NCBI RefSeq assembly: GCF_900142135.1
Contig: NZ_FQZU01000019.1
Span: 1-64,000, forward strand
Source of the DNA: Desulfatibacillum alkenivorans DSM 16219
GTDB lineage: Bacteria > Desulfobacterota > Desulfobacteria > Desulfobacterales > Desulfatibacillaceae
Reading direction: 5' to 3'
DNA length: 64,000 nucleotides
Below, piece after piece: positions 18,032 through 26,982 of the stretch (within the stretch, counting starts at the first letter, position 1; every line of letters starts with the position of its first letter). The position numbers were made by a program, and so were the translations under genes. The notes beneath the pieces were generated by a model. That model was not told the origin of the DNA. It ran no database searches and saw nothing but the letters and a program-made list of their open reading frames with translations.

Positions 18032-18038
18032 GGATCTC

Positions 18039-18683
18039 CTATTTGGACCACATCTGCTCCAGGTGGTCTTTAATTTCAAAAAAATCCTGATAAGGAATAT
18101 ATTCCAAATTGTTTTTATCCATGTATTTGGCGAGGCTCGCCCGGGCGAAAACCGTCTGGGCGGCCAGCCCCATATTCAGGTCCGTAACGCCGTCTCCGAT
18201 GGCGATGCTGTGCTTGTAATTATACATGCCCATCACCTTGGCCTTGGCCATCAGTTCGTCGCCCTCCTCAAAATCCGCCAGCACCCTCATGTTGGGTCCG
18301 TCCAGATCCAGGGACAGGGAGTAAACGCCCGCCAAACGCTTGGTCAAAGGCCCCAAAATGGCCTGGGCCATGACATGCAGCCCGCCGGAAACCAGGATGA
18401 AGGGGACGCCGCGTTTGTCCAGAAAGTCCAGGAACTCCACGAATCCGGGCCGGATTTCCTTACCCTGGCAAAAGTCGATGATATCCCCGTAAGCGCTGGA
18501 CGGAAGGGATTCCACAAGCATGCGCACCCCTTGAGCCAGAGTGGCCTTGCCTGCGTAAATCTGCTCCAAAACCTGCCGGGCCTTGTCCGGAACCATCTCC
18601 ATAAGCATGGTGGAAAAGGTTTCCTGAACGGTAATGGTGCCGTCAAAGTCGCAAAACACTATATTGTCGTATTCTGGTTGCAT
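18039..18683 (-). CDS. HAD-family phosphatase, MtnX/SerB-like
   Basis: The 214-residue protein shows the HAD motifs in order: FCDFDGTIT (nucleophile Asp and DxDGT), VPFILVSGGL (motif II), a basic motif III region, and IAIGDGVTDLNMGLAA (motif IV). The four-helix cap after residue 15 matches phosphoserine-phosphatase and MtnX-type enzymes. A metabolite phosphatase role is likely. Its start overlaps the 3' end of the response-regulator kinase gene by 25 bases. Confidence 0.82.
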   Translation of the reverse strand: MQPEYDNIVFCDFDGTITVQETFSTMLMEMVPDKARQVLEQIYAGKATLAQGVRMLVESLPSSAYGDIIDFCQGKEIRPGFVEFLDFLDKRGVPFILVSGGLHVMAQAILGPLTKRLAGVYSLSLDLDGPNMRVLADFEEGDELMAKAKVMGMYNYKHSIAIGDGVTDLNMGLAAQTVFARASLAKYMDKNNLEYIPYQDFFEIKDHLEQMWSK

Positions 18684-20173
18684 GGACCTTCCAATGGCAG
18701 AAGCACGGTGAACCGGCTTCCCTTTCCCACTTCGCTTTCCACGGAAATGGACGCGCCCATGGAATCCAAAATTCCTTTGACGATGGACAGCCCCAATCCC
18801 GTGCCGGTGATAAAACGGGTCTTGTCGTTCTTGACCCGGTAAAACTTGTCAAAAATATTCGCCAAGTGCTTTTCTTCAATGCCAAAGCCCGTGTCCGCCA
18901 CCGTCACTGTAATGGCCGTTTCGTCGCCCCCTACCTCCACGGTTACGGAGCCGCCCTCGGGGGTGTAATTGATGGCGTTGGCGACCAGGTTGCCGAAAAC
19001 GCTTTCCAGGGCCATGGGGTCCACGCGCATCTTCGGCAGAGGGGAAGCCGGCAATGTAATTCCCAGCTCCTGATTTTTCGCCTTGGCCTTGGCCTGCATA
19101 AAATCCACAATGCTGGATAGCAGCTCCTCCACCTGCAAAGGAACCTGCTGCTGCGCCACGTTGCCGCACTCGATCCGGGACACGTCCAGCAAATCGCCTA
19201 TAAGGTCAATCAGGGACTGGGTTTTGTCCTTGGCCCGGGACAACAGATATTGTTCCTGCTCCGTGGCTTCGTCAACCACGCCCTGAATGACCAGGGCCAA
19301 TTGCTCCCTGATGGTCGCCAGGGGAGATCGCAGCTCGTGGGACACCTTGGCCACAAACTCGGACTTCAGGCGATCCAGCATTTTCATGGCCGTGACGTCG
19401 TTCAACACCACCACGGCGCCCAGACATTCCCCGTCTTCACTTAGCACGGGTCTGCCGCGCGCTAAAAGATATTTATCCTCGGACAGGGCGAATTCCACGG
19501 CGGGCGCCTGATCCGCATCCGAAAACTTCCCCTGGGAAATTTCCATGGCCAGATTGACCACGCCGTCATCCGGAACATATTCGTTCATGGATTTGCCGGG
19601 TTGCGTGTCAGGAGGCAGGCCAAGATGACGCAGAAAAGCCGGGTTCATGAGAACCACCTGGCCTTCCGAATTGGTGACCACCATTCCGTTGGGCAGGGCT
19701 TCAATGATGGTGCGGACGCGGCTTTGCTCCTTGCCGAGATCGGCCAGAGTCCGCTGGCGTTTGGCCTCCAGCTCCAGGGTTTCCTGGCGAAGGCGCAGCT
19801 TTTCAATGGCTCTGCCTGCCACAATCCGCAACTGGGCGGGTTCAAAGGGTTTGGGTATAAAGTCGTAAGCCCCTTGCTTCATGGCTTCAATGGCGGTCTC
19901 CACCGTGGCGTAGCCGGTAATCACAATGACCAGGATGTCCTGGTCCTTTTCGTGAATGCGGCGCAGGACCTCCATGCCGTCGATTCCCGGCATTTTCAGG
20001 TCCAAAAAAACGATGGAAGGCCGCCACGTCTCCATGATTTCCAGGGCCTCCTCCCCGCGGGAAGCCTTTTGCACCTCGCAATCCATACGGATGAGGATGC
20101 GCTCGCACCCGTCCCGAATGTCCTTCTCATCGTCAACGACCAGAATTTGCATGATTTCCTGACTGTTTTTCAT
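18659..20173 (-). CDS. Hybrid response regulator-PAS-histidine kinase
   Basis: The 504-residue protein starts with a receiver domain (ILVVDDEKDIRD, VFLDLKMPGIDG with the phospho-acceptor Asp, VITGYAT, KPFEP), residues 8-125. A coiled coil and a PAS domain (about 155-275) follow, then a HisKA with SHELRSPLATIREQ and an ATPase domain with NLVANAINYTPEGG, DTGFGI and GTGLGLSIVKG. It receives a phosphoryl group and also autophosphorylates. The upstream kinase (20183-21667) ends 9 bases before it, so the two probably form a phosphorelay. Confidence 0.9.
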   Translation of the reverse strand: MKNSQEIMQILVVDDEKDIRDGCERILIRMDCEVQKASRGEEALEIMETWRPSIVFLDLKMPGIDGMEVLRRIHEKDQDILVIVITGYATVETAIEAMKQGAYDFIPKPFEPAQLRIVAGRAIEKLRLRQETLELEAKRQRTLADLGKEQSRVRTIIEALPNGMVVTNSEGQVVLMNPAFLRHLGLPPDTQPGKSMNEYVPDDGVVNLAMEISQGKFSDADQAPAVEFALSEDKYLLARGRPVLSEDGECLGAVVVLNDVTAMKMLDRLKSEFVAKVSHELRSPLATIREQLALVIQGVVDEATEQEQYLLSRAKDKTQSLIDLIGDLLDVSRIECGNVAQQQVPLQVEELLSSIVDFMQAKAKAKNQELGITLPASPLPKMRVDPMALESVFGNLVANAINYTPEGGSVTVEVGGDETAITVTVADTGFGIEEKHLANIFDKFYRVKNDKTRFITGTGLGLSIVKGILDSMGASISVESEVGKGSRFTVLLPLEGPCNQNTTI

Positions 20174-20182
20174 AGGCTGACC

Positions 20183-21667
20183 TTATTCATCCGCGCCGTC
20201 TTGGTCCGAGTCAAATTCCAGGGGCAGCTCGATTCTAAAAACCGCCCCCCCGTCATGATTGTTTGACGCCATAATCCTGCCGTGATGGCTCTCTACGATT
20301 CCATACACCAGAGAAAGTCCCAAGCCAGTTCCTTTGCCTTGCTCCTTGGTGGTGTAAAAAGGCTCGAAAACATGGGGCAGAACGTCCTCGGGTATGCCGG
20401 GGCCGGTGTCGGATATTTCAATGGCGGCGATCTTCCTATCGGGGATGCGGTAAGAGGTGATCCGCAACTCCCCCCGTCCCTCCATGGCCTCGGCCGCATT
20501 CAAGATGATGTTCATAAACACGTGGTTAAGCTGCTGAATGTCCGCCGGAACCGGCGGCAAATCCTCCGCCAGATTTTTTACAATAGTGATGTTTTGGAAG
20601 ACGGACTGATTTTCCAGCAAAAACAAGGTCCGGGATATGGCCCGGTTCAGGTCGTGAGGCCGGACTTCCTGACGCGTCTGACGGGCGAATTCCAGCAATT
20701 CCTTGACAATGTCCCGGGAACGCTGGGCGTCGTCCAGAATGCGCTTGAGATCCGCAACCGCGCCTTCCGGCAGTTCGTATTCCTCCAAGATCAACTGGGC
20801 GAACAAGATGATGCCCCCCAATGGGTTGTTCAATTGATGGGCCACCCCGGCGGCCAGCTTGCCCAGGGATGCCATTTTCTCGGCTTGCAAAAGCTGCACC
20901 TGGGTTTTATGCAGCTCCTGCCGGATTTCCAGGGCTTGGCGCATGTCGTGAAAAAAGCCGATAGTGGCCACTTCGCGTTCGTTTTCGTAAATAATGGAGG
21001 CGTTCAAACGGATGGGCACCAGGTCTCCGTTTTTGCTCACCACGTCCACGGGATAGGATTTGAGCTTGCCCTTGCCGCCGTATTCGTCGGAACGCAGCTT
21101 GGCCATGATATTCTTGGCGCCGTCGCCGGGATAGACGTCCCGGATGTCCATTTCATACAGGGCGTAATTCCGGTCGAACCCGGAGATGTCGGAAGCGGCC
21201 TGATTAAACACGATGATCCGGCCGGTTTTGTCCGCGGCGATAACCCCGTCCACGGAGCTGTTGATGAGGTTGTGCAGAAAAGCGTTGGTGCGCTGCAACT
21301 GGGCCTCCAGGCCGCCCAGCGCAGGCACGTCCAGATCCAGCACCAGGGAGGCTTGTATTTCTCCGCCTGGCTGAATGGGCAGGGCCCGCAGGCAGGAGTC
21401 AATGTCCGGCCCCACAAACTCGTCGCCGGAAACGGAAGCAGCGTTTCCGGAGCTGAAAACCAGCTTGGCCGGGCATTGGGCGCAGGGGGAGTCTTGATTG
21501 TGCAGGACTCTGTAGCAATGTTTGCCGATGAGCGGCTCATCAAAGCGGTCCTGGACGAACTTGTTGGTCCCCAGGATGATGTAGTCCGGTGAGATAACCA
21601 CCAGTTTGCGTGAAAAGGCGTCCACCCCGGCAAGCAGGGCGCGTACTTCTTCGTCCGATCTCTGCAT
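20183..21667 (-). CDS. PAS-containing sensor histidine kinase
   Basis: The 494-residue soluble kinase has an N-terminal PAS with the Cys-bearing motif CYRVLHNQDSPCAQCPAK (about residues 51-68), a second PAS with DGVIAADKTGRIIVFN (about 138-250), HisKA LAAGVAHQLNNPLGGI, and the ATPase motifs NIILNAAEAM, DTGPGIP and GTGLGLSLVYG. The Cys cluster resembles that of PAS domains thought to sense redox or bind metal. No membrane helix is visible, so it senses an internal signal. It lies directly upstream of the hybrid regulator kinase. Confidence 0.88.
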   Translation of the reverse strand: MQRSDEEVRALLAGVDAFSRKLVVISPDYIILGTNKFVQDRFDEPLIGKHCYRVLHNQDSPCAQCPAKLVFSSGNAASVSGDEFVGPDIDSCLRALPIQPGGEIQASLVLDLDVPALGGLEAQLQRTNAFLHNLINSSVDGVIAADKTGRIIVFNQAASDISGFDRNYALYEMDIRDVYPGDGAKNIMAKLRSDEYGGKGKLKSYPVDVVSKNGDLVPIRLNASIIYENEREVATIGFFHDMRQALEIRQELHKTQVQLLQAEKMASLGKLAAGVAHQLNNPLGGIILFAQLILEEYELPEGAVADLKRILDDAQRSRDIVKELLEFARQTRQEVRPHDLNRAISRTLFLLENQSVFQNITIVKNLAEDLPPVPADIQQLNHVFMNIILNAAEAMEGRGELRITSYRIPDRKIAAIEISDTGPGIPEDVLPHVFEPFYTTKEQGKGTGLGLSLVYGIVESHHGRIMASNNHDGGAVFRIELPLEFDSDQDGADE

Positions 21668-21861
21668 GGTTCTCCCCCCTGAATGGTATTTCCGAAATAT
21701 ATGCGGCCGAAATTAGGATCCAGGAACTCGTTTATATTGTTACCATCAGGGGGCTTTAGGAGCAAGAACAAAGGCGGAATTAACGGGAAAAACGACCCCC
21801 TCCTGCAATGATTAACCTAGGATGGACTTGGCTCCCCACAGATTCCGCCTTTCGCCGGGCG

Positions 21862-23172
21862 CTACACCTTCATGAGCCACCCTTTGCCCATGGCGGTGGC
21901 CCCGACTTTGACAGCGGAGAGAAACCGCGATTGCAGGGCCTCGCTCAACAGGGCGCGCTTGACCGCGGGCATGCGCAAAAAGCCGCCCAGGATGCCCCGC
22001 ATGGCCCGGTGGGTGATCTTGGTGGGATCGTCGAACAACTGGAACTGTGCCGTTCCTTTGTCCAGGGTCTGGAGGATCACCCGCTCAAAGGTGGTTTCCG
22101 GATGAATCACCCGTTGCTTGCGTTTTTCCAGCTTCAAGGCTCCGGGCTTGCAGGACAAGGCGCAGACGCCGCAGCCCAGGCAGATATCCTCGTCTATGAT
22201 GGGCTTTTTCTTCTTTTTGCCCTGGCCTTTCACCGGTGCCAGGGATATGGCGTTGATGGGGCATGCATCGGCGCATTTGCCGCAGCCTAGGCATGCGTCG
22301 TCGTCCACCTCGGCGATGCAGGACGAGGTCACCAGGGTGTTGGGATATCCGTAGGTGCTGATGCCGTTCAGCATGGTGCAGCAGCAGGCGCAGCACTGGC
22401 AGATGAACCGGGGCCGGCGCTGTACGTTGTCGGAGTTGAGCACCAGCCCCCTTTCCACGGACTGGGCGAGCAGGTCCAGGATTTCCCCGTGGCTGGCTTC
22501 CCTGGCTAACCCGTGGCGCACCGCGTACCGGGCGCCCACGCTGAAGGAAAGGCACAGCTCCAAGGGGTGGTCGCACTCCTTTTTTTTCAAATGATGGGTC
22601 TTGTGCCGGCATGAGCATACGCCGATGCCGCAATAATCCTGCTCCTTGACCAGGGCGGAGGCTTTTTCATAATCCAGAATTTCCGTATAGGCCTGGTCGG
22701 ACAATGCCTCTTCGTGCGGCATGGTCCGCATGAGGGAGACCTGGGAGTCGGAATGAAAATTGGAGAAAAAGAACAGGTCGTCGCCCATCATGTAATCGTG
22801 CAGGTATTTGGAAACCGTTTTGAAGTCCAGATCGTCGTTGACCCGCATCATGGTGAACTCAAACAGGCCGATGATCATGGGCGAAGGCATGTAGTAATAA
22901 CGCCCGTTGGCGTGAATGTCGATCACCAGGCCCTTGTCGGCCATGGACTCGATCACCCTTTCAGCGCGGGCCGGGTCGCACCCCGTGCACTTGGCGATGC
23001 GGTGGACGTCGGCGAAGGAGTATGGCATCTTGACGATGATCTCCGCCTCCTCCTCGGTATACAATTTTTTCAACACGGTCATGAGCGCTTTGTTCTGGGG
23101 AACCCGCACCCACAGGCTGTCCATTTTCTCGCCAAGCTGCTCGTATAAATCCCTAACCGCCAAATGCCCCAT
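21862..23172 (-). CDS. Polyferredoxin-type 4Fe-4S protein
   Basis: The 436-residue protein has an N-terminal helical/winged-helix-like part (about 1-110), a Cys-rich centre (GVCSCRHKTHH, then FICQCCACCCTMLNG), and two clostridial-ferredoxin clusters (CLGCGKCADACPINAI and CLGCGVCALSCKPGAL) at about 290-360. It is expected to transfer electrons. Its start overlaps the TetR gene by 20 bases, so both are in one operon and the regulator probably controls it. Proteins of this layout recur in sulfate reducers beside fatty-acid or aldehyde metabolism. Confidence 0.82.
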   Translation of the reverse strand: MGHLAVRDLYEQLGEKMDSLWVRVPQNKALMTVLKKLYTEEEAEIIVKMPYSFADVHRIAKCTGCDPARAERVIESMADKGLVIDIHANGRYYYMPSPMIIGLFEFTMMRVNDDLDFKTVSKYLHDYMMGDDLFFFSNFHSDSQVSLMRTMPHEEALSDQAYTEILDYEKASALVKEQDYCGIGVCSCRHKTHHLKKKECDHPLELCLSFSVGARYAVRHGLAREASHGEILDLLAQSVERGLVLNSDNVQRRPRFICQCCACCCTMLNGISTYGYPNTLVTSSCIAEVDDDACLGCGKCADACPINAISLAPVKGQGKKKKKPIIDEDICLGCGVCALSCKPGALKLEKRKQRVIHPETTFERVILQTLDKGTAQFQLFDDPTKITHRAMRGILGGFLRMPAVKRALLSEALQSRFLSAVKVGATAMGKGWLMKV

Positions 23173-23752
23173 GTTCTTCCCTCCCGCTCCTCAGGGCGTC
23201 AAAGCCCGTGATGTACCTCCGGCCCGTGTATTCCATAAGACCCTGGACGTCCTCGTCCCGGGGGTCCGGATACACGCCGGCGTTCACCAAATGTGCAAGG
23301 CCGTGGGCGTACACCCATCCCTGGTGAACGAATTTTCTCACTTCCTCTTCAGGCAGCCCTTGGACCAGCGGATACGCCGCCAGTTTCTCCACCAAGGCCG
23401 ACAGGTTCTTTTCCATAAACTGCTTCAACAGGCCCGCGTTTTCCTCGCAGCAGATGCACCGGAACAAATGCTTTTCATCCCGGGCGAAAAGCACGTAACC
23501 CAGTCCCATGTCGATGAAGACGTCTCCCGTCCTTGGCGTGGACTCGTATTTCAGCAGAATTTCCAAAGCCCGGGCTGCAATGGCGTCCTCCAGATCCTTT
23601 CGGGATTTCAGGCAGGTGTGCACCGGCATGGTGGAGCACCCGAGCCTTTTGGCCACCCCCCGGGTGGACAGGGACTCCATGCCCCCGGTTCTGACCACCT
23701 CAAAGGCGGCGTTCAGGATCTGTATTTTAGTGAATTTTGACTTGGGCGGCAT
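23153..23752 (-). CDS. TetR-family transcriptional regulator
   Basis: The 199-residue protein has an N-terminal TetR HTH (KFTKIQILNAAFEVVRTGG then STRGVAKRLGCSTMPVHTCLKSRKDLEDAI) at residues 6-52 and a helical ligand domain. It is translationally coupled to the polyferredoxin gene that follows. A good -35/-10 pair with an overlapping palindrome lies just upstream (23791-23819), which points to autoregulation. The ligand is unknown. Confidence 0.85.
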   Translation of the reverse strand: MPPKSKFTKIQILNAAFEVVRTGGMESLSTRGVAKRLGCSTMPVHTCLKSRKDLEDAIAARALEILLKYESTPRTGDVFIDMGLGYVLFARDEKHLFRCICCEENAGLLKQFMEKNLSALVEKLAAYPLVQGLPEEEVRKFVHQGWVYAHGLAHLVNAGVYPDPRDEDVQGLMEYTGRRYITGFDALRSGREEHGAFGG

Positions 23753-23790
23753 AGCAAGCCTTTGGGTTGAATTTTTCCACGCCTGGGCGA

Positions 23791-23819
23791 TATATAACAG
23801 CCGTTATTTATACTGTCAA
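23791..23819 (-). promoter_or_regulatory. Sigma-70 promoter with operator palindrome for the TetR-ferredoxin operon
   Basis: On the minus strand TTGACA (23814-23819) and TATATA (23791-23796) are separated by exactly 17 bases. The spacer and -10 region contain ATAAC-GGCT-GTTAT (23794-23807), a short inverted repeat placed where repressor binding would block RNA polymerase. Confidence 0.65.
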
Positions 23820-24028
23820 CATTTTTTTAACAATCGGTAAAGAATGCCTGATTCCCAATTGGTTTTTTTAGCGGGCCCCCTTTTTTAAGGGGATTCCGCT
23901 TGTAATTTTTCGCGATTCTTCATCATTTTGGGTTTGAATGACGGATTTCGCTTGACCTTAAGTTTCACCCGGTTCATAGTACTTATAGAGTGGAGAGGGA
24001 TTTATTGCCAGGCGCTATCATAGGCCTG

Positions 24029-24060
24029 CCTGAACCTTGACAGCGTCGGCAAGGTTCAGG
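24029..24060. promoter_or_regulatory. Perfect 11-bp inverted repeat upstream of the aldehyde oxidoreductase
   Basis: CCTGAACCTTG (24029-24039) and CAAGGTTCAGG (24050-24060) are exact reverse complements around a 10-base loop, about 180 bases before the oxidoreductase start. It could be an operator or a leader hairpin. The rest of 23,753-24,237 shows no gene. Confidence 0.5.
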
Positions 24061-24237
24061 AGGCTGAAGCCGTTATGTCTAAATCGCCCAACGCTCAATC
24101 CTCGTTATTCCATCAGTGCTCCTGGATATTTTTCAGCATAGACAAAACTTCGGTTTTTACCAACATGGCGAAAGATAACCATTTTCTGTACGGGACTCGC
24201 GTCTACTGAATCCTGGTATCCAAGAAAGGAGCAAAGT

Positions 24238-25974
24238 ATGGACAAAATTTTACGAATCGACATGGGCGCCGAAGGCGGCCCCAAACTCGCTGAAAGCCCG
24301 CTGGGAGAATACGAAGGCCTGGGCGGCCGGGCCATGACTTCGGCGGTAGTGCTTAAGGAAGTGCCCGCCGACTGCCATCCCTTAGGGGAGGAAAACAAGT
24401 TCGTCATTGCTCCCGGCATGTTGAGCGGGACATTGGGCGCGCAGACCGGCCGGATTTCCGTGGGGTGCAAAAGCCCGTTGACCGGCGGCATCAAGGAAGC
24501 CAACTCCGGCGGCCAGGCGGCTCAGGTGCTGGCCAGGCTGGGCTACGCAGCCATCATTCTGGAAGGCAAGCCGGCTGACGGCTCCTGCTACAAGATCGTG
24601 ATCAACAAGGACGGCGTTTCCATAGCCGAGGATAAATCCCTGGCCGGATTGGGCAACTACGCCCTTGTGGATAAGGTGAAGGCGGAATACGGCGACAAGG
24701 TGGCCACCATCTCCATCGGCCCCGCCGGCGAAATGAAGATGGGCGCTGCGTCCGTGGCTTTTTCCGACATGGAAATGCGGCCCACCCGCCATGCGGGCCG
24801 CGGAGGCGTAGGCGCCGTCATGGGCGCCAAGGGCGTGAAGGTGATCGTCCTGGACGACACGGACATGCCCCGCCGCCAGGCCAAGGACGTGGAAGCCTTC
24901 AAGGACGCCAACAAACGCTTTGTAGCGGGCCTGAACTCCCACCCGGTCACCAGCCAGGGCCTTCCGGCTTTCGGCACCAACGTTCTGGTGAACGTGGTGA
25001 ATGAGGCCGGCGGCTTCCCCACCAAGAATTTTAAAACCGGCCGTTTTGAAGGCGCCTCCAAGATCAGCGGCGAGACCATGGCCGAGCAGACCGCTTCCCG
25101 CGGGGGCGTGGTCACCCGCGGATGCCACAAAGGCTGCGTGATCCGCTGCTCCGGCGACTACACAGGGCCCGACGGCAAATGGCTCACCAAGCAGCCTGAG
25201 TACGAAACCGTATGGGCGCACGGCGCCAATTGCGGCATCGACGACCTGGACGTCATCGCCAAACTGGACCGTATTGACGATGACCTGGGCCTGGACACCA
25301 TTGAAATGGGCAACGCCATCGCCGTGGCAATGGACGCAGGCCTGGCCGAATTCGGCGACGGCGAAGCGGCGCTCAAGCTCATGGACGAAGTGGCCAAGGG
25401 CACGGCTTTAGGGCGCATCCTGGGCGCAGGCGCAGGCGCAGTCGGCCGGATGTACGGCGTGGAAAACGTGCCGGTGGTCAAAAACCAGTCCCTGCCCGCT
25501 TACGATCCCAGGGCCGTCCAGGGCATCGGCGTGACCTACGCCACCAGCACCCAGGGCGGAGACCACACCGCAGGCTACGCCGTGGCCACCAACCTCATGA
25601 AGGTGGGCGGCGACGTGGATCCCCTCAAGCCCGAAGGCAATGTGGAGCTTTCCCGCAACCTGCAAATCGCCACGGCGTCCATCGACGCCACGGGCATGTG
25701 CCTGTTCATCGCCTTCGCCATCATGGATCAGCCGGAAACCTTCCAGGCTCTCCTGGACATGATCAACGCCCACTACGGTTATTCCTGGACCGCGGACGAC
25801 TGGGCGGAATTCGGCATGCAAATTCTCCGGAACGAGCGGGAATTCAACAAGGCCGCCGGCTTCACCAATCTGGACGACCGGCTGCCCAAGTACTTCAAAA
25901 AGCTGCCCCTGGCGCCGCACAACATCACCTTCCAGGTGACGGACGCCGAGCTGGACTCTGTCTTTAACTTCTAA
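24238..25974 (+). CDS. aor: Aldehyde:ferredoxin oxidoreductase (tungsten/molybdopterin)
   Basis: The 578-residue protein matches the AOR family from end to end: the N-terminal LRIDMG and YEGLGGRAM region, GRISVGCKSPLTGGIKEANSGG, the pterin-binding GPAGEMKMGAASVAFSDM and HAGRGGVGAVMGAKGVKVIV, the Cys ligands of the 4Fe-4S cluster in RGCHKGCVIRCSG, and the fourth Cys in ATGMCLFIAF. It oxidises aldehydes to acids, or the reverse, with ferredoxin, in the cytoplasm. AAGGAGC precedes the ATG. A terminator and a small partner gene follow. Confidence 0.93.
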   Translation: MDKILRIDMGAEGGPKLAESPLGEYEGLGGRAMTSAVVLKEVPADCHPLGEENKFVIAPGMLSGTLGAQTGRISVGCKSPLTGGIKEANSGGQAAQVLARLGYAAIILEGKPADGSCYKIVINKDGVSIAEDKSLAGLGNYALVDKVKAEYGDKVATISIGPAGEMKMGAASVAFSDMEMRPTRHAGRGGVGAVMGAKGVKVIVLDDTDMPRRQAKDVEAFKDANKRFVAGLNSHPVTSQGLPAFGTNVLVNVVNEAGGFPTKNFKTGRFEGASKISGETMAEQTASRGGVVTRGCHKGCVIRCSGDYTGPDGKWLTKQPEYETVWAHGANCGIDDLDVIAKLDRIDDDLGLDTIEMGNAIAVAMDAGLAEFGDGEAALKLMDEVAKGTALGRILGAGAGAVGRMYGVENVPVVKNQSLPAYDPRAVQGIGVTYATSTQGGDHTAGYAVATNLMKVGGDVDPLKPEGNVELSRNLQIATASIDATGMCLFIAFAIMDQPETFQALLDMINAHYGYSWTADDWAEFGMQILRNEREFNKAAGFTNLDDRLPKYFKKLPLAPHNITFQVTDAELDSVFNF

Positions 25975-25989
25975 ACAAGAATTAACCCC

Positions 25990-26022
25990 GGCGCCTCTCC
26001 CAAGGGGAGGCGCCTTTTTTTT
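25990..26022 (+). terminator. Intrinsic terminator after the aldehyde oxidoreductase
   Basis: GGCGCCTCTCC and GGGGAGGCGCC pair around CAA and are followed by eight T residues. This lies 15 bases after the stop codon. The next gene starts only 14 bases further, so some read-through is likely if the two are co-expressed. Confidence 0.85.
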
Positions 26023-26035
26023 ATGGAAACAGCTC

Positions 26036-26641
26036 GTGACGATCTTAGAAGCCAACAAACCGCTCCCCCGGCTGAACCTGACGCTTGAACGCACGGTTCT
26101 GTCCGCATTCTTCCCCATGCTCCAAAAAGGCTGCCTGGTTCTATGCCCCAAGCCCGTCAGCGTGGAGGAATTCCTCCTGGCTCTGCCCGGGGCTTCGGAC
26201 ATCAACCTCCTGGAAAAAATACAGACGGTCTTTGTGGACGGCCATCCCGTGGACGACATCAAAGCCGCCATCCTCGCCCCGGATATGGAGGTGGCGCTTT
26301 CCGCCGCCATGCCCGGCGCTCTGGGAGCGGTCATGCGCCGGGGAGGCTATTACGCGTCCATGCGCAGGCATATCACCTTCCAGGCCCATGAAAGCCGGGA
26401 CGGTCAGGGCGCCTTTTTCATCACCGTCAAGCTGTTCAACCTGCTGCTTTCCCAGGCCGGGCCGTCTTTATTGCAAAACGGCGTGGTTTTGGATTCGAAC
26501 GAGCTTGAGGAGTTGGCGAAACCTGTTGAAGCAGGCTTTGTCAGGGGGGATCTGGACGGCAAAAAATTCCCTAAGGAAGAAGCGGCCCAGATCCTGGAGT
26601 CGATCCAAGGCGGGGCGATAGCCATCTTTACCATCCAATAA
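26036..26641 (+). CDS. Unknown protein adjacent to the aldehyde oxidoreductase
   Basis: The 201-residue protein starts at a GTG with a weak ribosome-binding site (GGAAA). It has no recognised motif; it is mostly helical with a central IKAAILAPDMEVALSAAMPGALGAVM and a C-terminal acidic segment. A second long frame on the same strand (26085-26621) overlaps it, but that frame has an implausible Trp/Pro/Arg-rich composition. The position right behind the oxidoreductase suggests an accessory role, such as cofactor handling, but this is only context. Confidence 0.6.
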   Translation: MTILEANKPLPRLNLTLERTVLSAFFPMLQKGCLVLCPKPVSVEEFLLALPGASDINLLEKIQTVFVDGHPVDDIKAAILAPDMEVALSAAMPGALGAVMRRGGYYASMRRHITFQAHESRDGQGAFFITVKLFNLLLSQAGPSLLQNGVVLDSNELEELAKPVEAGFVRGDLDGKKFPKEEAAQILESIQGGAIAIFTIQ

Positions 26642-26688
26642 TTTTGGACGGGTCTCCAACAACATCAGGGGGAAACCCCAATCAAGCC

Positions 26689-26886
26689 TTAGGACTCCAA
26701 GTCCTTTTTCATCTGCTCGAACTCGTCTTGGGTGATCTGGCCGGAGGCGTAGCGCCTTTTGAGGATGTCCAGGGGAGTTTCCTTGAGCACGGAGCCTTTG
26801 ATGATTTCAAACTGCTCTTTGCCTTTGGGGGTGAAAATAAAATAAGCCGCGGCGGCCAGCACAACCAGAAATAAAAACACGCCCAT
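26689..26886 (-). CDS. Small SHOCT-domain membrane protein
   Basis: The 65-residue protein has an N-terminal membrane helix (MGVFLFLVVLAAAAYFIF) and the C-terminal SHOCT pattern ETPLDILKRRYASGQITQDEFEQMKKDL. SHOCT motifs are short helical hairpins at protein termini that mediate oligomerisation. AGGAG lies before the start. It is convergent with the 26036 gene and has no evident operon partner. Confidence 0.85.
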   Translation of the reverse strand: MGVFLFLVVLAAAAYFIFTPKGKEQFEIIKGSVLKETPLDILKRRYASGQITQDEFEQMKKDLES

Positions 26887-26982
26887 GGTTTTCTCCTTCT
26901 TTAAGAAACGTTATTCTTTCTCTTCAAAAAATGGGCATTTATTCCCAATGCGCAACCTAAACTTCCGGTTTCCGCTCCTGGC

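Noticed and set aside
26085-26621. Alternative 178-codon frame within the 26036 gene
   Set aside because: Extreme Trp/Pro/Arg/Ser composition, typical of an out-of-phase reading of GC-rich coding DNA.
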